Assembly (NCBI GenBank): GCA_963824085.1
Contig: CAWGNT010000004.1
Coordinates: 62,001 to 126,000 of the forward strand
Length of the DNA: 64,000 nucleotides
Direction: 5' to 3'
Origin: JARRNE01 sp963824085
GTDB taxonomy: Bacteria; Pseudomonadota; Gammaproteobacteria; Chromatiales; Chromatiaceae
This document shows, one piece after another, positions 56,001 to 63,792 of this stretch. Made by a program: the position numbers and the translations under genes. A model generated the notes under the pieces. That model searched no databases. It saw only the letters and a program-made list of their open reading frames with translations, and was not told where the DNA came from. How positions within the stretch are numbered: the first letter of the stretch is position 1; every line of letters begins with the position of its first letter.

Positions 56001-56335
56001 TGCCACTCGCGCGCCTGCCGTTGGAGCTCGTGTCTCGCCTCTTCGGGACTTAAGGCCCTAACGGCCGTGAGCGGGGGTGCCTCGAGGACGACGCCGGTTT
56101 GCAGCGGCGAGTTGAGATTGCAGCGCGACCCAAAGGCCTGTGGGTTCGCGCGAAAGAGGACGAGCATCGCCTGGTCGCGCGTTACGCCCTGGTCCGGGTA
56201 AACCTCACGGGCGATGGTCCATAGGTTGTCGCCCCGGCGCACCGGCCCGTAGGTTTCACTCGCTTGCGCGGATATTCCGATGGCGAGCAGGACCGCGACC
56301 AAGGCAGCCGCAACAAGGTCTGTGGTCTTCTTCAT
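53012..56335 (-). CDS. P-type proton ATPase fused to a FimV-like periplasmic LysM domain
   Basis: 1107 residues in one uninterrupted frame. Residues 1-26 are a signal peptide. At 28-85 lies a LysM-type domain of the FimV kind (RRGDNLWTIAREVYPDQG, AMLVLFRANPQAFG). Residues 125-225 form a Pro/Ala-rich linker, and a membrane helix (243-262, WLAIPIVLALIAAVFLWYRR) carries the chain into the cytoplasm. From about 284 there is a complete P3A-type ATPase: DQSALTGESLP, the phosphorylation site CSDKTGTLTQN (Asp 592), GDGVNDAPALKQADVG, and a full set of helices to residue 1085. The predicted topology is consistent throughout (LysM outside, ATPase inside). I infer a proton pump anchored to the cell wall. 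The fusion is unlike any P-type ATPase I know. Confidence 0.9.
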   Translation of the reverse strand: MKKTTDLVAAALVAVLLAIGISAQASETYGPVRRGDNLWTIAREVYPDQGVTRDQAMLVLFRANPQAFGSRCNLNSPLQTGVVLEAPPLTAVRALSPEEARHELQRQAREWQAHLRTGRSLVCPPVSKAPAAAPRVPSATPAQQPSASAPESAPAPSASPSAAPPAPPPRTHPQLGPPAAQPVAPLGEPRGGTAAPAVHEPSAPPQGQRPTEQPQRKAAPQTQGEWPRVWGEIESEFVAHEPLDWLAIPIVLALIAAVFLWYRRKRTEGARAPAEAVTRPAVDFSGLSAAETVERLKSNSVRGLTAPEARRRLDELGPNALTERQATLLERVLQFFWGPIPWMIEVAAILSALVGHWADLAIILTLLVFNAVIGFWQEFKAANALQALKQQLALKARVLRDGKWRQIDAADLVPGDVIRLRLGAIIPADAKLIEGDYLAVDQSALTGESLPVDKKAGEIAYSGSVAKQGEMLAVVTATGDDTFFGRTAKLVQGAGAVSHFQKAVLAIGDYLIYLSLALVAVLIIVQLFRQAPLLNLVEFALILTVASIPVAMPAVLSVTMAVGALALSKMKAIVSRLQSIEEMAGIDVLCSDKTGTLTQNKLTLGEPEVFAAADAQDLILAAALASRAEDQDAIDLAVIGGLTDANALDAYTQSRFVPFDPVGKRTEAEITASDGVTFKVTKGAPQVILALSDVVGADAERADKQVQDLAAKGFRTLGVARADASGSWRFLGILPLFDPPRADSEETIRQAGAHGIAVKMVTGDNAAIAREIASRLGLGTAIQPVDELVSEAATRGHLSSNAAERIEQADGFAQVFPEHKYAIVKALQERGHLVAMTGDGVNDAPALKQADVGIAVSGATDAARAAAALVLTAPGLSTIVSAVEEARRIFERMNSYAIYRVIETIRIMCFMVAAMLVYRFYPITAIMIILLALLNDIPIMAIAYDNTWLDPKPVRWQMHQVLTIATVLGLIGVVETFLLLMIAYSWLGIGLDQVQTIIFLKLSVAGHLTLFVARTKRPMLSRPFPAPLLAGAILATQIIAALIAGFGILIAPIPWTYIALIWVYCLIWVVVEDRAKLSVYNRLRRTSAHHRSFLDTVGYRVHAQSSH

Positions 56336-56562
56336 TGGGCTTCAAATCGTTGGGTCTGGCAGCACCCAAGGTGTTCGGTCACTCGTCATCCCGAGCTCCC
56401 CGAAGAGGATCAATAGAGTCGGATCGAACAACGGTGAAAGAGTCCTCGTTCCCGCCCCTCCTCGCACCGTTCGGGAAGGAGATCGAGCCTCGCGAGCTCC
56501 ATGTCTGCTTCAGACAAGAAAAGCACTCGGTCCCGTCCGCGTTGGCAGGGCACAGACGGGGC

Positions 56563-56691
56563 CTAGTGCTCGTCAGGAAAGAGCAGCGGGATTTCGTTGC
56601 TGCGCGCAAGGTCGAGGGTATCGCCGGCTCCGGCAACTGGCTGATCGCCCAGACGGATCGCATCATCGAGATCAGACAACAAGCCCTTCAT
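56563..56691 (-). pseudogene. N-terminal remnant of a HAD-IIA hydrolase
   Basis: The minus strand reads MKGLLSDLDDAIRLGDQPVA and GAGDTLDLARSNEIPLLF, then a stop at 56563. This matches the opening of HAD class IIA phosphatases (usual motif FDLDGVLY-GD-P-PGA). The catalytic DxD survives but its neighbours are altered, and the rest of the gene is missing. Decayed. Confidence 0.5.
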
Positions 56692-57040
56692 TGGCGCCCC
56701 TTCCGTCACTCGCTCTTCTCACACTAACAAGTGTAGGCAGTGCAGCCCGGTGGGCGAGCGTTCGGAAATGGCAATGTGCGCCGATGACTGTGAGATTAGC
56801 GACGCTCGGTGCTCCAAGGTTTGGACCGCGCGCAGGTCGTCTGGTCAAGGACACACTGCTGCCAGGCGGCCGAAGAACTGCGGCTGCAGACCGGGACGGT
56901 CTCGCAGGGCTGTCGCACACATCTTCGCCGTCGATCGCGCGGCAGGCCAATCCCGCACAATCGCCGCACTTGATCGGCACGTGTGCGGGCCAGATGTTGG
57001 CTTTGAGCAACGCAATCTTTGCCGTTCGCAGGAGGGATCC
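56692..57040. other. Gene-free stretch upstream of the FAD oxidase
   Basis: No supported gene. The stretch separates the HAD remnant from the FAD oxidase start, and only the ribosome site at 57030-57036 is notable. Short frames on both strands show no recognisable motif. Confidence 0.4.
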
Positions 57041-58444
57041 GTGTCAGCAAATCAAGCCATTTCAGCGGAGGCCGTCGGGAAGCTGCGCGCAGCTGTGCGG
57101 GGGCGTCTCATCGATCGGGACCACGAAGGCTACGAGGAGGCACGGCGCGTCTATAACGCGATGATCGATCGCCATCCGGCGGTCATCGTTCAGGCTGAGG
57201 ACGCGGCCGATGTGCTGGCGTCTGTCCGATTCGCGGCCGAGCATCGTCTTCCGCTGGCGGTGCGGGGCGGGGGCCACAGCGTTCCGGGTTTCGGCACCTG
57301 CGACGACGGCGTCGTGGTCGATCTCGGGGCGCTGCGCAACGTGCACGTGAATCCGACACGGGGGACCGCACGCATCGGCGGCGGAGCCGAGCTGGGGGCG
57401 CTCGATCATGCGGGGCACGCCTTCGGCTTGGCCACGCCCGCCGGGTTCATCTCGACGACCGGCGTCGGCGGACTCACGCTCGGCGGCGGCATCGGTGCTT
57501 ACCTGACACGCCGGTTCGGCCTCACCTGCGACAACCTGCTCTCCGCTCAAGTGGTGACGGCGGACGGCCGGCTGGTGCGGGCCGCGCCCGACGAGAACGA
57601 CGATCTCTTCTGGGCTCTGCGGGGCGGCGGCGGAAACTTCGGCATTGTCACGGAATTCGAGTTTCAGCTGCACCCGGTCGGTCAGGTCGTCGGCGGGCCT
57701 ATCCTGTTCGAGGCCTCGGCCGCCCAGGAGGTAGCTGCGTTCTACCGCGATTACATTGCGCAGGCCCCGCGCGAGCTCGGCGCCTTTCTGGGATTCCAGC
57801 TCGCGCCGCCTCTGCCGTTCATTCCGGAGCAGCGCCATCTCGATCCGATGTGTCTGATCGTGGCCTGTTGGAGCGGTCCGCCGGAGCAGGCCGAGCAGGC
57901 GCTTGCGCCGCTGCGAGGGGCAGGCCCCGTGGTGGCGGAGCACGTGGGACCAATGCCCTACCCTGTCCTGCAATCCGCTTTCGACGCGCTCCTCCCGCGC
58001 GGTCTACAGCATTATTGGAAGGCCGACTTCATTGCCGAGCTGACCGACGAGGCAATCGCGATTCACGCAGAGCGTGGAGCAACCGTCCCATGCGTCAACT
58101 CCGCCGTGCATCTCTATCCGTTAGACGGTGCGGTGCACGACGTTCCGGATGCGGCAACAGCGTTTGCGCACCGCAGTGCGCGCTTTGCGCTAAACATCGC
58201 CGGCATCTGGCCGGATGCGAAAGACAATGACACCAACATCGCGTGGGTGCGCGACTACTACGCTGCCGTCCATCCGCACTCGGGCTACGAGGGCGGCTAC
58301 ACCAACTTCGGAGCAGGTGATGATGACAACCGCGTCAAAGCCAACTACGGCGCAAGTTACGAGCGCCTGGCCGAGATCAAGCGGCGCTGGGACCCGGACA
58401 ATCTGTTCCGGCTGAATCAGAACGTGGAACCGGAGCCGGTTTAA
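57041..58444 (+). CDS. FAD-linked oxidoreductase, BBE-like
   Basis: 467 residues, soluble. GTG start at 57041 behind AGGAGGG. The PCMH-type FAD domain carries the flavinylation site VRGGGHSVPGFGTCDDGVVVD (His of GGGHS) and TTGVGGLTLGGGIG. The second covalent Cys of bicovalent members (in a GxCxxV/I position) is not evident, so the flavin is probably attached only through His. The C-terminal berberine-bridge segment is YTNFGAGDDDNRVKANYG, ending RRWDPDNLFRLNQNV. It probably oxidises an alcohol or sugar with oxygen. It is a stand-alone gene on the + strand. Confidence 0.9.
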   Translation: MSANQAISAEAVGKLRAAVRGRLIDRDHEGYEEARRVYNAMIDRHPAVIVQAEDAADVLASVRFAAEHRLPLAVRGGGHSVPGFGTCDDGVVVDLGALRNVHVNPTRGTARIGGGAELGALDHAGHAFGLATPAGFISTTGVGGLTLGGGIGAYLTRRFGLTCDNLLSAQVVTADGRLVRAAPDENDDLFWALRGGGGNFGIVTEFEFQLHPVGQVVGGPILFEASAAQEVAAFYRDYIAQAPRELGAFLGFQLAPPLPFIPEQRHLDPMCLIVACWSGPPEQAEQALAPLRGAGPVVAEHVGPMPYPVLQSAFDALLPRGLQHYWKADFIAELTDEAIAIHAERGATVPCVNSAVHLYPLDGAVHDVPDAATAFAHRSARFALNIAGIWPDAKDNDTNIAWVRDYYAAVHPHSGYEGGYTNFGAGDDDNRVKANYGASYERLAEIKRRWDPDNLFRLNQNVEPEPV

Positions 58445-58462
58445 GGTGGTGCTGTGGCCGCT

Positions 58463-58515
58463 GGAGCTGTCCTTATCTCAACGCGCTTCAGGTGAACTCG
58501 ACGGAGTCGTGCCCC
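58463..58515 (+). repeat. Second copy of a short coding-like segment
   Basis: Reads WSCPYLNALQVNSTESC on the + strand. It matches a segment at 34783-34836 (WNCPYLNGLQVNTTESC) with mostly synonymous or conservative differences. It lies between the FAD oxidase stop and the minus-strand nuclease stop. Confidence 0.35.
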
Positions 58516-58528
58516 TGGCGAGCACGCT

Positions 58529-59563
58529 CTACCGAGACTGAAACTCACGCAGCCGGGTCATCTCCACGAGGCGGTCCATGTTTTGGGAGGTAAAGACCTT
58601 TCCGCGAGTGGCAAGGATGAGCTTCTTCATATCTTCGCGGCGCACGCCGAAACCACGTCCCGCGATGCACGCAATGACCTCGTATTTCCGCCGACCCGGC
58701 GGCTGCCCAGCCAGACTCAAGGCAGCGAGGTGTTGGACACGCGTGACCTTGTCCCGGGCGGTCCCATCGTCTTCGGTCAGCTTGGCCTCAATCACGACCT
58801 GCGGGTTGATCTCATTCGGAATGACAAAATCCGGAGCTTGGTCGAACCCGGAGAGGCGCTCGGCCCGCCGGGTCTTGCGGTAACTGATCCCGGCCCCGCT
58901 GAGCGCGTCCTCAATCAGGTTTTCGACCAGGTTTCCCACCAGCTCGCTGATTGAGTCACGATGTCCGGCAAACGGCCGTCCGAGAAATCGCTCGTAGAGT
59001 AGGACCGAATATGGCACTCCAAGGTTGGCCATAGTCTGCACTCCTATGAGCCCGGAAACCGTATCGGCCTTGCCGATGCGATGCAGCCTATCGGGCGGAA
59101 CCGCCGGCGCTCCGTTCGCCAGGATGTCACAGGCAGCGCCAACGAGAGCGCGAATCCTTCGCTCCGTTACCTCGCCGTTCGTTCGGCGAAGGGGCGTCTC
59201 GGGATTCATTCGGATCTTGCGATCGATGGCACGAGCCGCCCCTTGCCCAACCTCTATTCCGGTATGTCGACTCGCGTAATAGGCCCACTCCGGAGGGGTG
59301 AATCCGAGGATGCAGCGCAGAACGACGAGAGCGATTGGGGTGTCGTAGACGGTCGGCAGAATCGCATCCGGCCGCACAATTTCGAAGTTCCGGGTTGCCC
59401 GTTTCAGGGCCTCGTAACCCTTTTCGAAAATAGGAAATTCGACGAAACCAGGCCCCTTGGGCATGACCAGAAACTCGGACTCCAGGCATGCAAAGACCTC
59501 ATCCACATAGCGATCGATGTTGCCCTGAATATCTTCGAAGTCCGCTTCAAAAGGGAACGGCAT
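58529..59563 (-). CDS. Restriction endonuclease-like protein paired with a DNA methyltransferase
   Basis: 344 residues. A PD-(D/E)xK-type core is visible: DFVIPNEINPQVVIEAKL, with Asp 245, Glu 259 and Lys 261 as the likely metal site. The N-terminal 200 residues are mixed and probably recognise the target. The start overlaps the methyltransferase end by 17 bases on the same strand, so the pair is co-translated. Likely a restriction-modification or related defence nuclease; the specificity is unknown. Confidence 0.75.
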   Translation of the reverse strand: MPFPFEADFEDIQGNIDRYVDEVFACLESEFLVMPKGPGFVEFPIFEKGYEALKRATRNFEIVRPDAILPTVYDTPIALVVLRCILGFTPPEWAYYASRHTGIEVGQGAARAIDRKIRMNPETPLRRTNGEVTERRIRALVGAACDILANGAPAVPPDRLHRIGKADTVSGLIGVQTMANLGVPYSVLLYERFLGRPFAGHRDSISELVGNLVENLIEDALSGAGISYRKTRRAERLSGFDQAPDFVIPNEINPQVVIEAKLTEDDGTARDKVTRVQHLAALSLAGQPPGRRKYEVIACIAGRGFGVRREDMKKLILATRGKVFTSQNMDRLVEMTRLREFQSR

Positions 59564-61937
59564 CCGGTGGTTCCCCGCTCGTCATACAGCTGAATTCGTA
59601 AAGCGGCGAGTCGGCCTCGGCGATCTTGGTATCGGAGAGGATGCGCAGGGCGTCTTCCGCTCCTCCCAACGCGGCAACGCCTTCTGCAACGCGAGCAAGC
59701 TTTTCTCGCATCGTTAGTTGCCGCTGCCACGACCCTCGCAGATTCCACACCGCCATCCGCGTCAGGTGCCCGAAACACACGCAGCGGGTGTCGCCCAAAG
59801 TGGGCTTGCGGCCGGCGTGTCCCAGATCATCAAGATCCTTTGCCACGACCCGGGCCAGTCCTTCGGGAGAATCAAAGAGCCAGCCCCTCCTGGTTCTGCC
59901 CGTGATCCGACAGACGAAGACCGTATCCACGATGGACGAGCCAGTGCCATGAATGTGGATCGAGCCGCTCATTTCGGCTGGACAGGGCAGAGAGGCCGAG
60001 CAAACCAGCCCCGCATCCAAGACAGCGGCGCCGACCGCGTAGTAAGCCTCGATGCGGTTGTGGTGATAGGTGAAGGCTAGGGGCGCGCCTGGCTTAAGCG
60101 TTCGGGCCATGCGCGCGTACACGGCGGCGAGTCCCTCAGCAAAGTGGGCCAGGTCGCGCTCCTCGGTCGTGTTGCCCGTGAGCTCCTCGGGGCTGCGTGT
60201 GGACGCTCTTTCGAAACCCTGCACCTCGGCGCCCACCAGGCGGCGCAACCACACGTAGCAGAAGTCCATAAGCTCCGCGTATTGCACGTTGCCGAAATAG
60301 GGCGGGTCGGTGAAGACGGCGTCGAGGCTCGACCGCGGCAATTCGGTAGTCGCGGCGGGCGATGCGCTGTTCCCGCAGTGCAGAACGACACGGCGGCTGC
60401 GAGCCCCCTCGCGCCGTTCACCAATCCATTCGTCGACGGTGGGGACTATGGTCTTGCGCCCGCCCCGTTGTTTCACTTCAAACGGCGCATCGCAATAGCC
60501 TTTGGCCTTGGCGTACTTGTCAACGATATTGACCCATCCCCCAGAACCCACTCCCGCGCCGGTTCCGTTTCGGATGCCCAGCACGTTCGACTCACACTGG
60601 ACCAACCCGACGGGAAAACCATGTACGGAGAACACGTCGAGCGATTTGAGCGCCCAAGTGTCGTACCGGCACAGCATATTTTGGTAGCGAAGCAAATCGG
60701 AAAGATTGGTAGCCAGCGCATGACGAATGCGAGTCTCAGGCAGCGCGGCAATCTGCCGGGCGGCGAGCTCCAGAGCTAGTAACTGGCGTGGATTGAACAG
60801 CTCGCGGTAATACCGGTAACCCCAGCGGTGAAGGCGGTCGGTCTCGTCGCCCGGCGGGATTCGGTCCGCAGGAATGAACTCAGGAACGATGCGAGCAAAG
60901 TGCGAGGCTGCCGCCTCAGCGCGTTCCAGGTCCTTAGCGTCTGGCCTCTTGAAGAAGCGTCCCGCGTGGCCGCTCTTGCGCTTCGGATTGTAGTACTCGA
61001 TCGCGAAGAGACGGTGGCGAAGCGGGCCAGCCGTCGGCCGAGGGTAGGTGTTGGTATGGCCGCAATGCGGACAGTTGCAGCGGTTGCGGCCGGCGGGGCC
61101 GGAACCGCGCAAGATGGCACCGCAGCCATGGCACGGTCCTGGCTGCCTGCGGTTCGCGACCTCGTTCAGGTCGCCGCAGGCGGGGCAGACGAGAACGTTT
61201 TTCGGGTGTCGGCTATCTTCTGCAACCAGGTAACCGGGGAAGAGGTCGAAAGGCCGGCCGCAGGCCTCGCAGTCCAACACCTTGACCCAAAGGAAATACT
61301 TCACCGGACAGTCTGCGTCGCCATAGATTGGGCAGTCGGTCCGATAGTAACTGCCAATGGCGCCAGCCAAGCTCTCCCTGAGTGCCGCGGCTGCCTTTCC
61401 GTAGGCGGTGAGGTCGATGTGCTCGATCTCCTCCCGAACGATCCAGGCGGCCATCGGGTTGGTGTCGAAGCCGATACAGTCGCAGCCGATACGATTAGCC
61501 TCAATAAGCGGGATCCCGCCCCCCATGAAGGGGTCGGCAACCTTAACGTTCGGGAAGTCGTTGGAGCGAAAGAAGGCATCCGCAAGCGGACGGTTACTGA
61601 ATTCGGCCAGCGCCAATGCGCGGAACAAGGTGCCCGGCCGTCGAGCGAACCACTTGTGGACGGCGATGATGGGCCGGTAGTTCTGCTGGATCTGCTTCTC
61701 CTTTAAGGCGAGGGCGGCAACGAAAGGCACGTCGAAGCCGTGCTCGATCCCAAGCGGGAGCCGTTGCACCGACGGGGCCTGGCTCGGCGACGTGAGATCC
61801 TGGCTCGCAGCTCGTCCAAGATCGTCCAACGTCCGAGACGCGGATGGATGTGTACTCAAAATGGATGGTCCTCGCAGTGCAGCCCGATGCCAACTCCCCA
61901 CCGTGTCGTTGGGATGCGGCCAAAACCCTGACCGCAT
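59547..61937 (-). CDS. DUF1156-like adenine-type DNA methyltransferase with zinc ribbons
   Basis: 796 residues if the ATG at 61937 is used; the frame runs further upstream but that region overlaps def antisense, so a later start is safer. N-terminal DUF1156-like segment (KEKQIQQNYRPIIAVHKWFA), then SAM motif DPFMGGGIPLIEANRIG. Four CxxC-type pairs (CEACGRP, CPACGDL, CHGCGA, CPHCGH) form an inserted zinc-ribbon region, and the catalytic motif is TDPPYFGNVQYAELMDF. DPPY indicates N6-adenine or N4-cytosine methylation. It is followed by a nuclease gene overlapping by 17 bases. Confidence 0.8.
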   Translation of the reverse strand: MRSGFWPHPNDTVGSWHRAALRGPSILSTHPSASRTLDDLGRAASQDLTSPSQAPSVQRLPLGIEHGFDVPFVAALALKEKQIQQNYRPIIAVHKWFARRPGTLFRALALAEFSNRPLADAFFRSNDFPNVKVADPFMGGGIPLIEANRIGCDCIGFDTNPMAAWIVREEIEHIDLTAYGKAAAALRESLAGAIGSYYRTDCPIYGDADCPVKYFLWVKVLDCEACGRPFDLFPGYLVAEDSRHPKNVLVCPACGDLNEVANRRQPGPCHGCGAILRGSGPAGRNRCNCPHCGHTNTYPRPTAGPLRHRLFAIEYYNPKRKSGHAGRFFKRPDAKDLERAEAAASHFARIVPEFIPADRIPPGDETDRLHRWGYRYYRELFNPRQLLALELAARQIAALPETRIRHALATNLSDLLRYQNMLCRYDTWALKSLDVFSVHGFPVGLVQCESNVLGIRNGTGAGVGSGGWVNIVDKYAKAKGYCDAPFEVKQRGGRKTIVPTVDEWIGERREGARSRRVVLHCGNSASPAATTELPRSSLDAVFTDPPYFGNVQYAELMDFCYVWLRRLVGAEVQGFERASTRSPEELTGNTTEERDLAHFAEGLAAVYARMARTLKPGAPLAFTYHHNRIEAYYAVGAAVLDAGLVCSASLPCPAEMSGSIHIHGTGSSIVDTVFVCRITGRTRRGWLFDSPEGLARVVAKDLDDLGHAGRKPTLGDTRCVCFGHLTRMAVWNLRGSWQRQLTMREKLARVAEGVAALGGAEDALRILSDTKIAEADSPLYEFSCMTSGEPPDAVPF

Positions 61938-62101
61938 CGTATCATCACGGCGGTCCGTCGTTAGGGTTAGCTGCACTCCCGGAGAATCGACGTCGCCAGC
62001 GCCATGACCGTTTCCCTGGCCCCTGTATCTTTCTCGACAGCCGAAGCCACAGGATGAGGGGGACTCGTCCCGCACCCTCCGTATGGCATCCGCGAGCGGC
62101 C

Positions 62102-62650
62102 CTACTCTTCCGGAAGGCGCGGGCCTCCGAATGCTCCGCTGCGCTGAAGCTCTTCGATGAAGCCGAAGGTGCGCAGGTCGCGGATGCGCTCCGGATAGAG
62201 GACGCCGTCGAGGTGGTCGCATTCGTGCTGAACGACGCGCGCGTGGAAGCCCTCCGCCTCCCGATCGATAGGGCTCCCGAATGGATCGAGACCCCGGTAA
62301 CGAATGCGCTTCACGCGGGGAACCAGCCCGCGCATCCCCGGCACGCTCAGGCAGCCCTCCCAGCCTTCCTCCTGCGCGTCCGTCAAAGCGGTGGTCTCCG
62401 GATTCACCAGCACCGTGGTGGGAACTGGGGGCGCATCCGGATAGCGCGGGTTGTTTTCGATGCCGAACACCACCACGCGCAGCGGCACACCAACCTGAAC
62501 CGCCGCCAGCCCGGCACCGTCGTTGGCCTTCATGGTGTCCCACATGTCGGCTACGAGCTGGTGGAGCTCGGGTGTATCCAATGCCTCAACGGGGGCGGCC
62601 GCTTTGCGCAGCCTCGGGTCACCCATGCGAAGAATTCTGTGTATCGCCAT
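62102..62650 (-). CDS. def: Peptide deformylase
   Basis: 182 residues. ATG at 62650 directly after a GGAGAAG ribosome site; the longer frame adds only MEEKS. All three deformylase motifs are intact: GAGLAAVQVGVPL, EGWEGCLSVPGMRG (Cys ligand) and RVVQHECDHLDG (HExxH-type His ligands). It removes the formyl group from nascent proteins. Not in the usual def-fmt context, so it may be a second copy. Confidence 0.93.
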   Translation of the reverse strand: MAIHRILRMGDPRLRKAAAPVEALDTPELHQLVADMWDTMKANDGAGLAAVQVGVPLRVVVFGIENNPRYPDAPPVPTTVLVNPETTALTDAQEEGWEGCLSVPGMRGLVPRVKRIRYRGLDPFGSPIDREAEGFHARVVQHECDHLDGVLYPERIRDLRTFGFIEELQRSGAFGGPRLPEE

Positions 62651-62780
62651 CGACTTCTCCTCCACACCCCTGCAGGCATGCGCACATCTGGTGCACGACG
62701 TTCACGGAGCTCCGGCTAGACTGAAGTTGGTGATCATTTCCGCCGACAGGTGTCGGAGAGCAGCGAATGCGGCGCATTCA

Positions 62781-63062
62781 GGCCATCCCTTATTTCGTGG
62801 CCGTGCTCGGGGCATTGTGCGCTTCGGTGCCGCGCGCGCCTCCTCGCATACCCTTACTGTGGTTCCCCCGACAGAGATCCCAAGCCTGGCTGCACGGCTG
62901 GCGGGTATCGTGGCGCTCGATGCGGCACCGCTCTCCCACACCATGATCCGGCCCTTCGGAGCCGCAATCTACACCGTCATCTTGGGCAGGGACGAGGCGG
63001 CGCACCTGCGCGAGGGAGAGGAGATTCTGCTGGACGGCTTTACCGGCCTGATCGGCGGTCCG
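62781..63062 (+). pseudogene. Remnant of a PEP-utilising enzyme swivelling domain
   Basis: The plus strand reads GHPLFRGRARGIVRFGAARA, TLTVVPPTEIPSLAARLAGI, VALDAAPLSHTMIRPFGA and EAAHLREGEEILLDGFTG. The catalytic His of PLSHTMI and the G-x-x-x-G-R-A-R-G start fit the swivel domain of PEP synthase/PPDK-type enzymes. The remaining domains are absent on both sides, so this is debris. It lies between def and the CBS remnant. The 60 bases before it and the stretch to 63139 show nothing else. Confidence 0.45.
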
Positions 63063-63139
63063 TTGGAAACGCACGCCGCTCCGCCTCCCTGTGGCCCGGT
63101 ATGGGGCGCCGCTGGCAACCCAGGACGGGTCGCGATGCC

Positions 63140-63280
63140 TCAATCCCCACGTCGCTCGCGCTCGCGACGTAGCTCTGCGCCCAGCAGCGCTACCAGATCG
63201 CTGAGCTGTGCGGCCCGGACGATCGATTCGTGACGATCGACGATCACGACCTCACGATGGCAGACGGTTCCGACGGACAT
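63140..63280 (-). pseudogene. Shortened CBS-domain protein
   Basis: 46 codons: MSVGTVCHREVVIVDRHESI then VRAAQLSDLVALLGAELRRE and a stop at 63140, with a GGGGGAG ribosome site upstream. The beginning is the usual start of two-CBS-domain proteins. The end (DLVALLGAELRRER) is the usual C-terminus. The 90 or so residues in between, including both CBS pockets, are deleted. Possibly a neat in-frame deletion product, but probably non-functional. Confidence 0.55.
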
Positions 63281-63294
63281 GAGACTCCCCCGAC

Positions 63295-63600
63295 TCATTT
63301 CTCCACACGTTCCAGGAGTCTCTCCAGCTGCTTCGCGAGGGCATCCCAGACACCCATGGGACCTGACTGCTCGACCTCATGCTGCTGCCACTCGCCGGCG
63401 GCCTTTTGCTTCATGTCATGCAGCCGCACCGCGTAGGTATCGCGTTTCTTGACCAGCTCGTCCAGCTCGGTGTGGACGTGGGCGTACTCGGGCAGCTCCC
63501 CGACGTGCTCGCGGGCTCGCGCGACCAGCTCGTCGATGTGCCGAAGGCGGGATTCACTCTCGCGGATATGTTGCTCAGCCAAACGGTTGACGTCAGTCAT
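63295..63600 (-). CDS. Small coiled-coil protein of unknown function
   Basis: 101 residues. ATG at 63600 after a strong GGAGGAG site. All-helical, Glu/Arg-rich (VNRLAEQHIRESESRLRHID, ELDELVKKRDTYAVRLHDMK). Cytoplasmic. No family was recognised. It is followed at 63280 by the shortened CBS gene on the same strand, so the two may once have formed an operon. Confidence 0.6.
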   Translation of the reverse strand: MTDVNRLAEQHIRESESRLRHIDELVARAREHVGELPEYAHVHTELDELVKKRDTYAVRLHDMKQKAAGEWQQHEVEQSGPMGVWDALAKQLERLLERVEK

Positions 63601-63792
63601 CTGCTCCTCCGGAATCTGAATTGCGGCTTCCACTTATGAGTATTGCCCACTTCCACCGGTTTCGGAGACCCTCCGCTGCTCTTTGGCATTTTTCGTGTCT
63701 CTTCTTTCCCTTCGTGGTGAAATCCTACGCACGCCGCTACGTGCGCGCCGTCGCTTTGAGCAGCCCCGGAATGGGCGCGTGGAGATGAAGAC
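63601..63792. repeat. TTCGTG-type repeat region
   Basis: TTTTTCGTGTCTCTTC and TTCGTGGTGAAAT near 63690-63722 resemble the repeat pair at 31285-31405. No gene is supported here. Confidence 0.35.

Noticed and set aside
62523..63233. Plus-strand frame of 236 codons opposite def
   Set aside because: The first part is the antisense of def; only the segment 62781-63062 has domain character and it is listed as a remnant.
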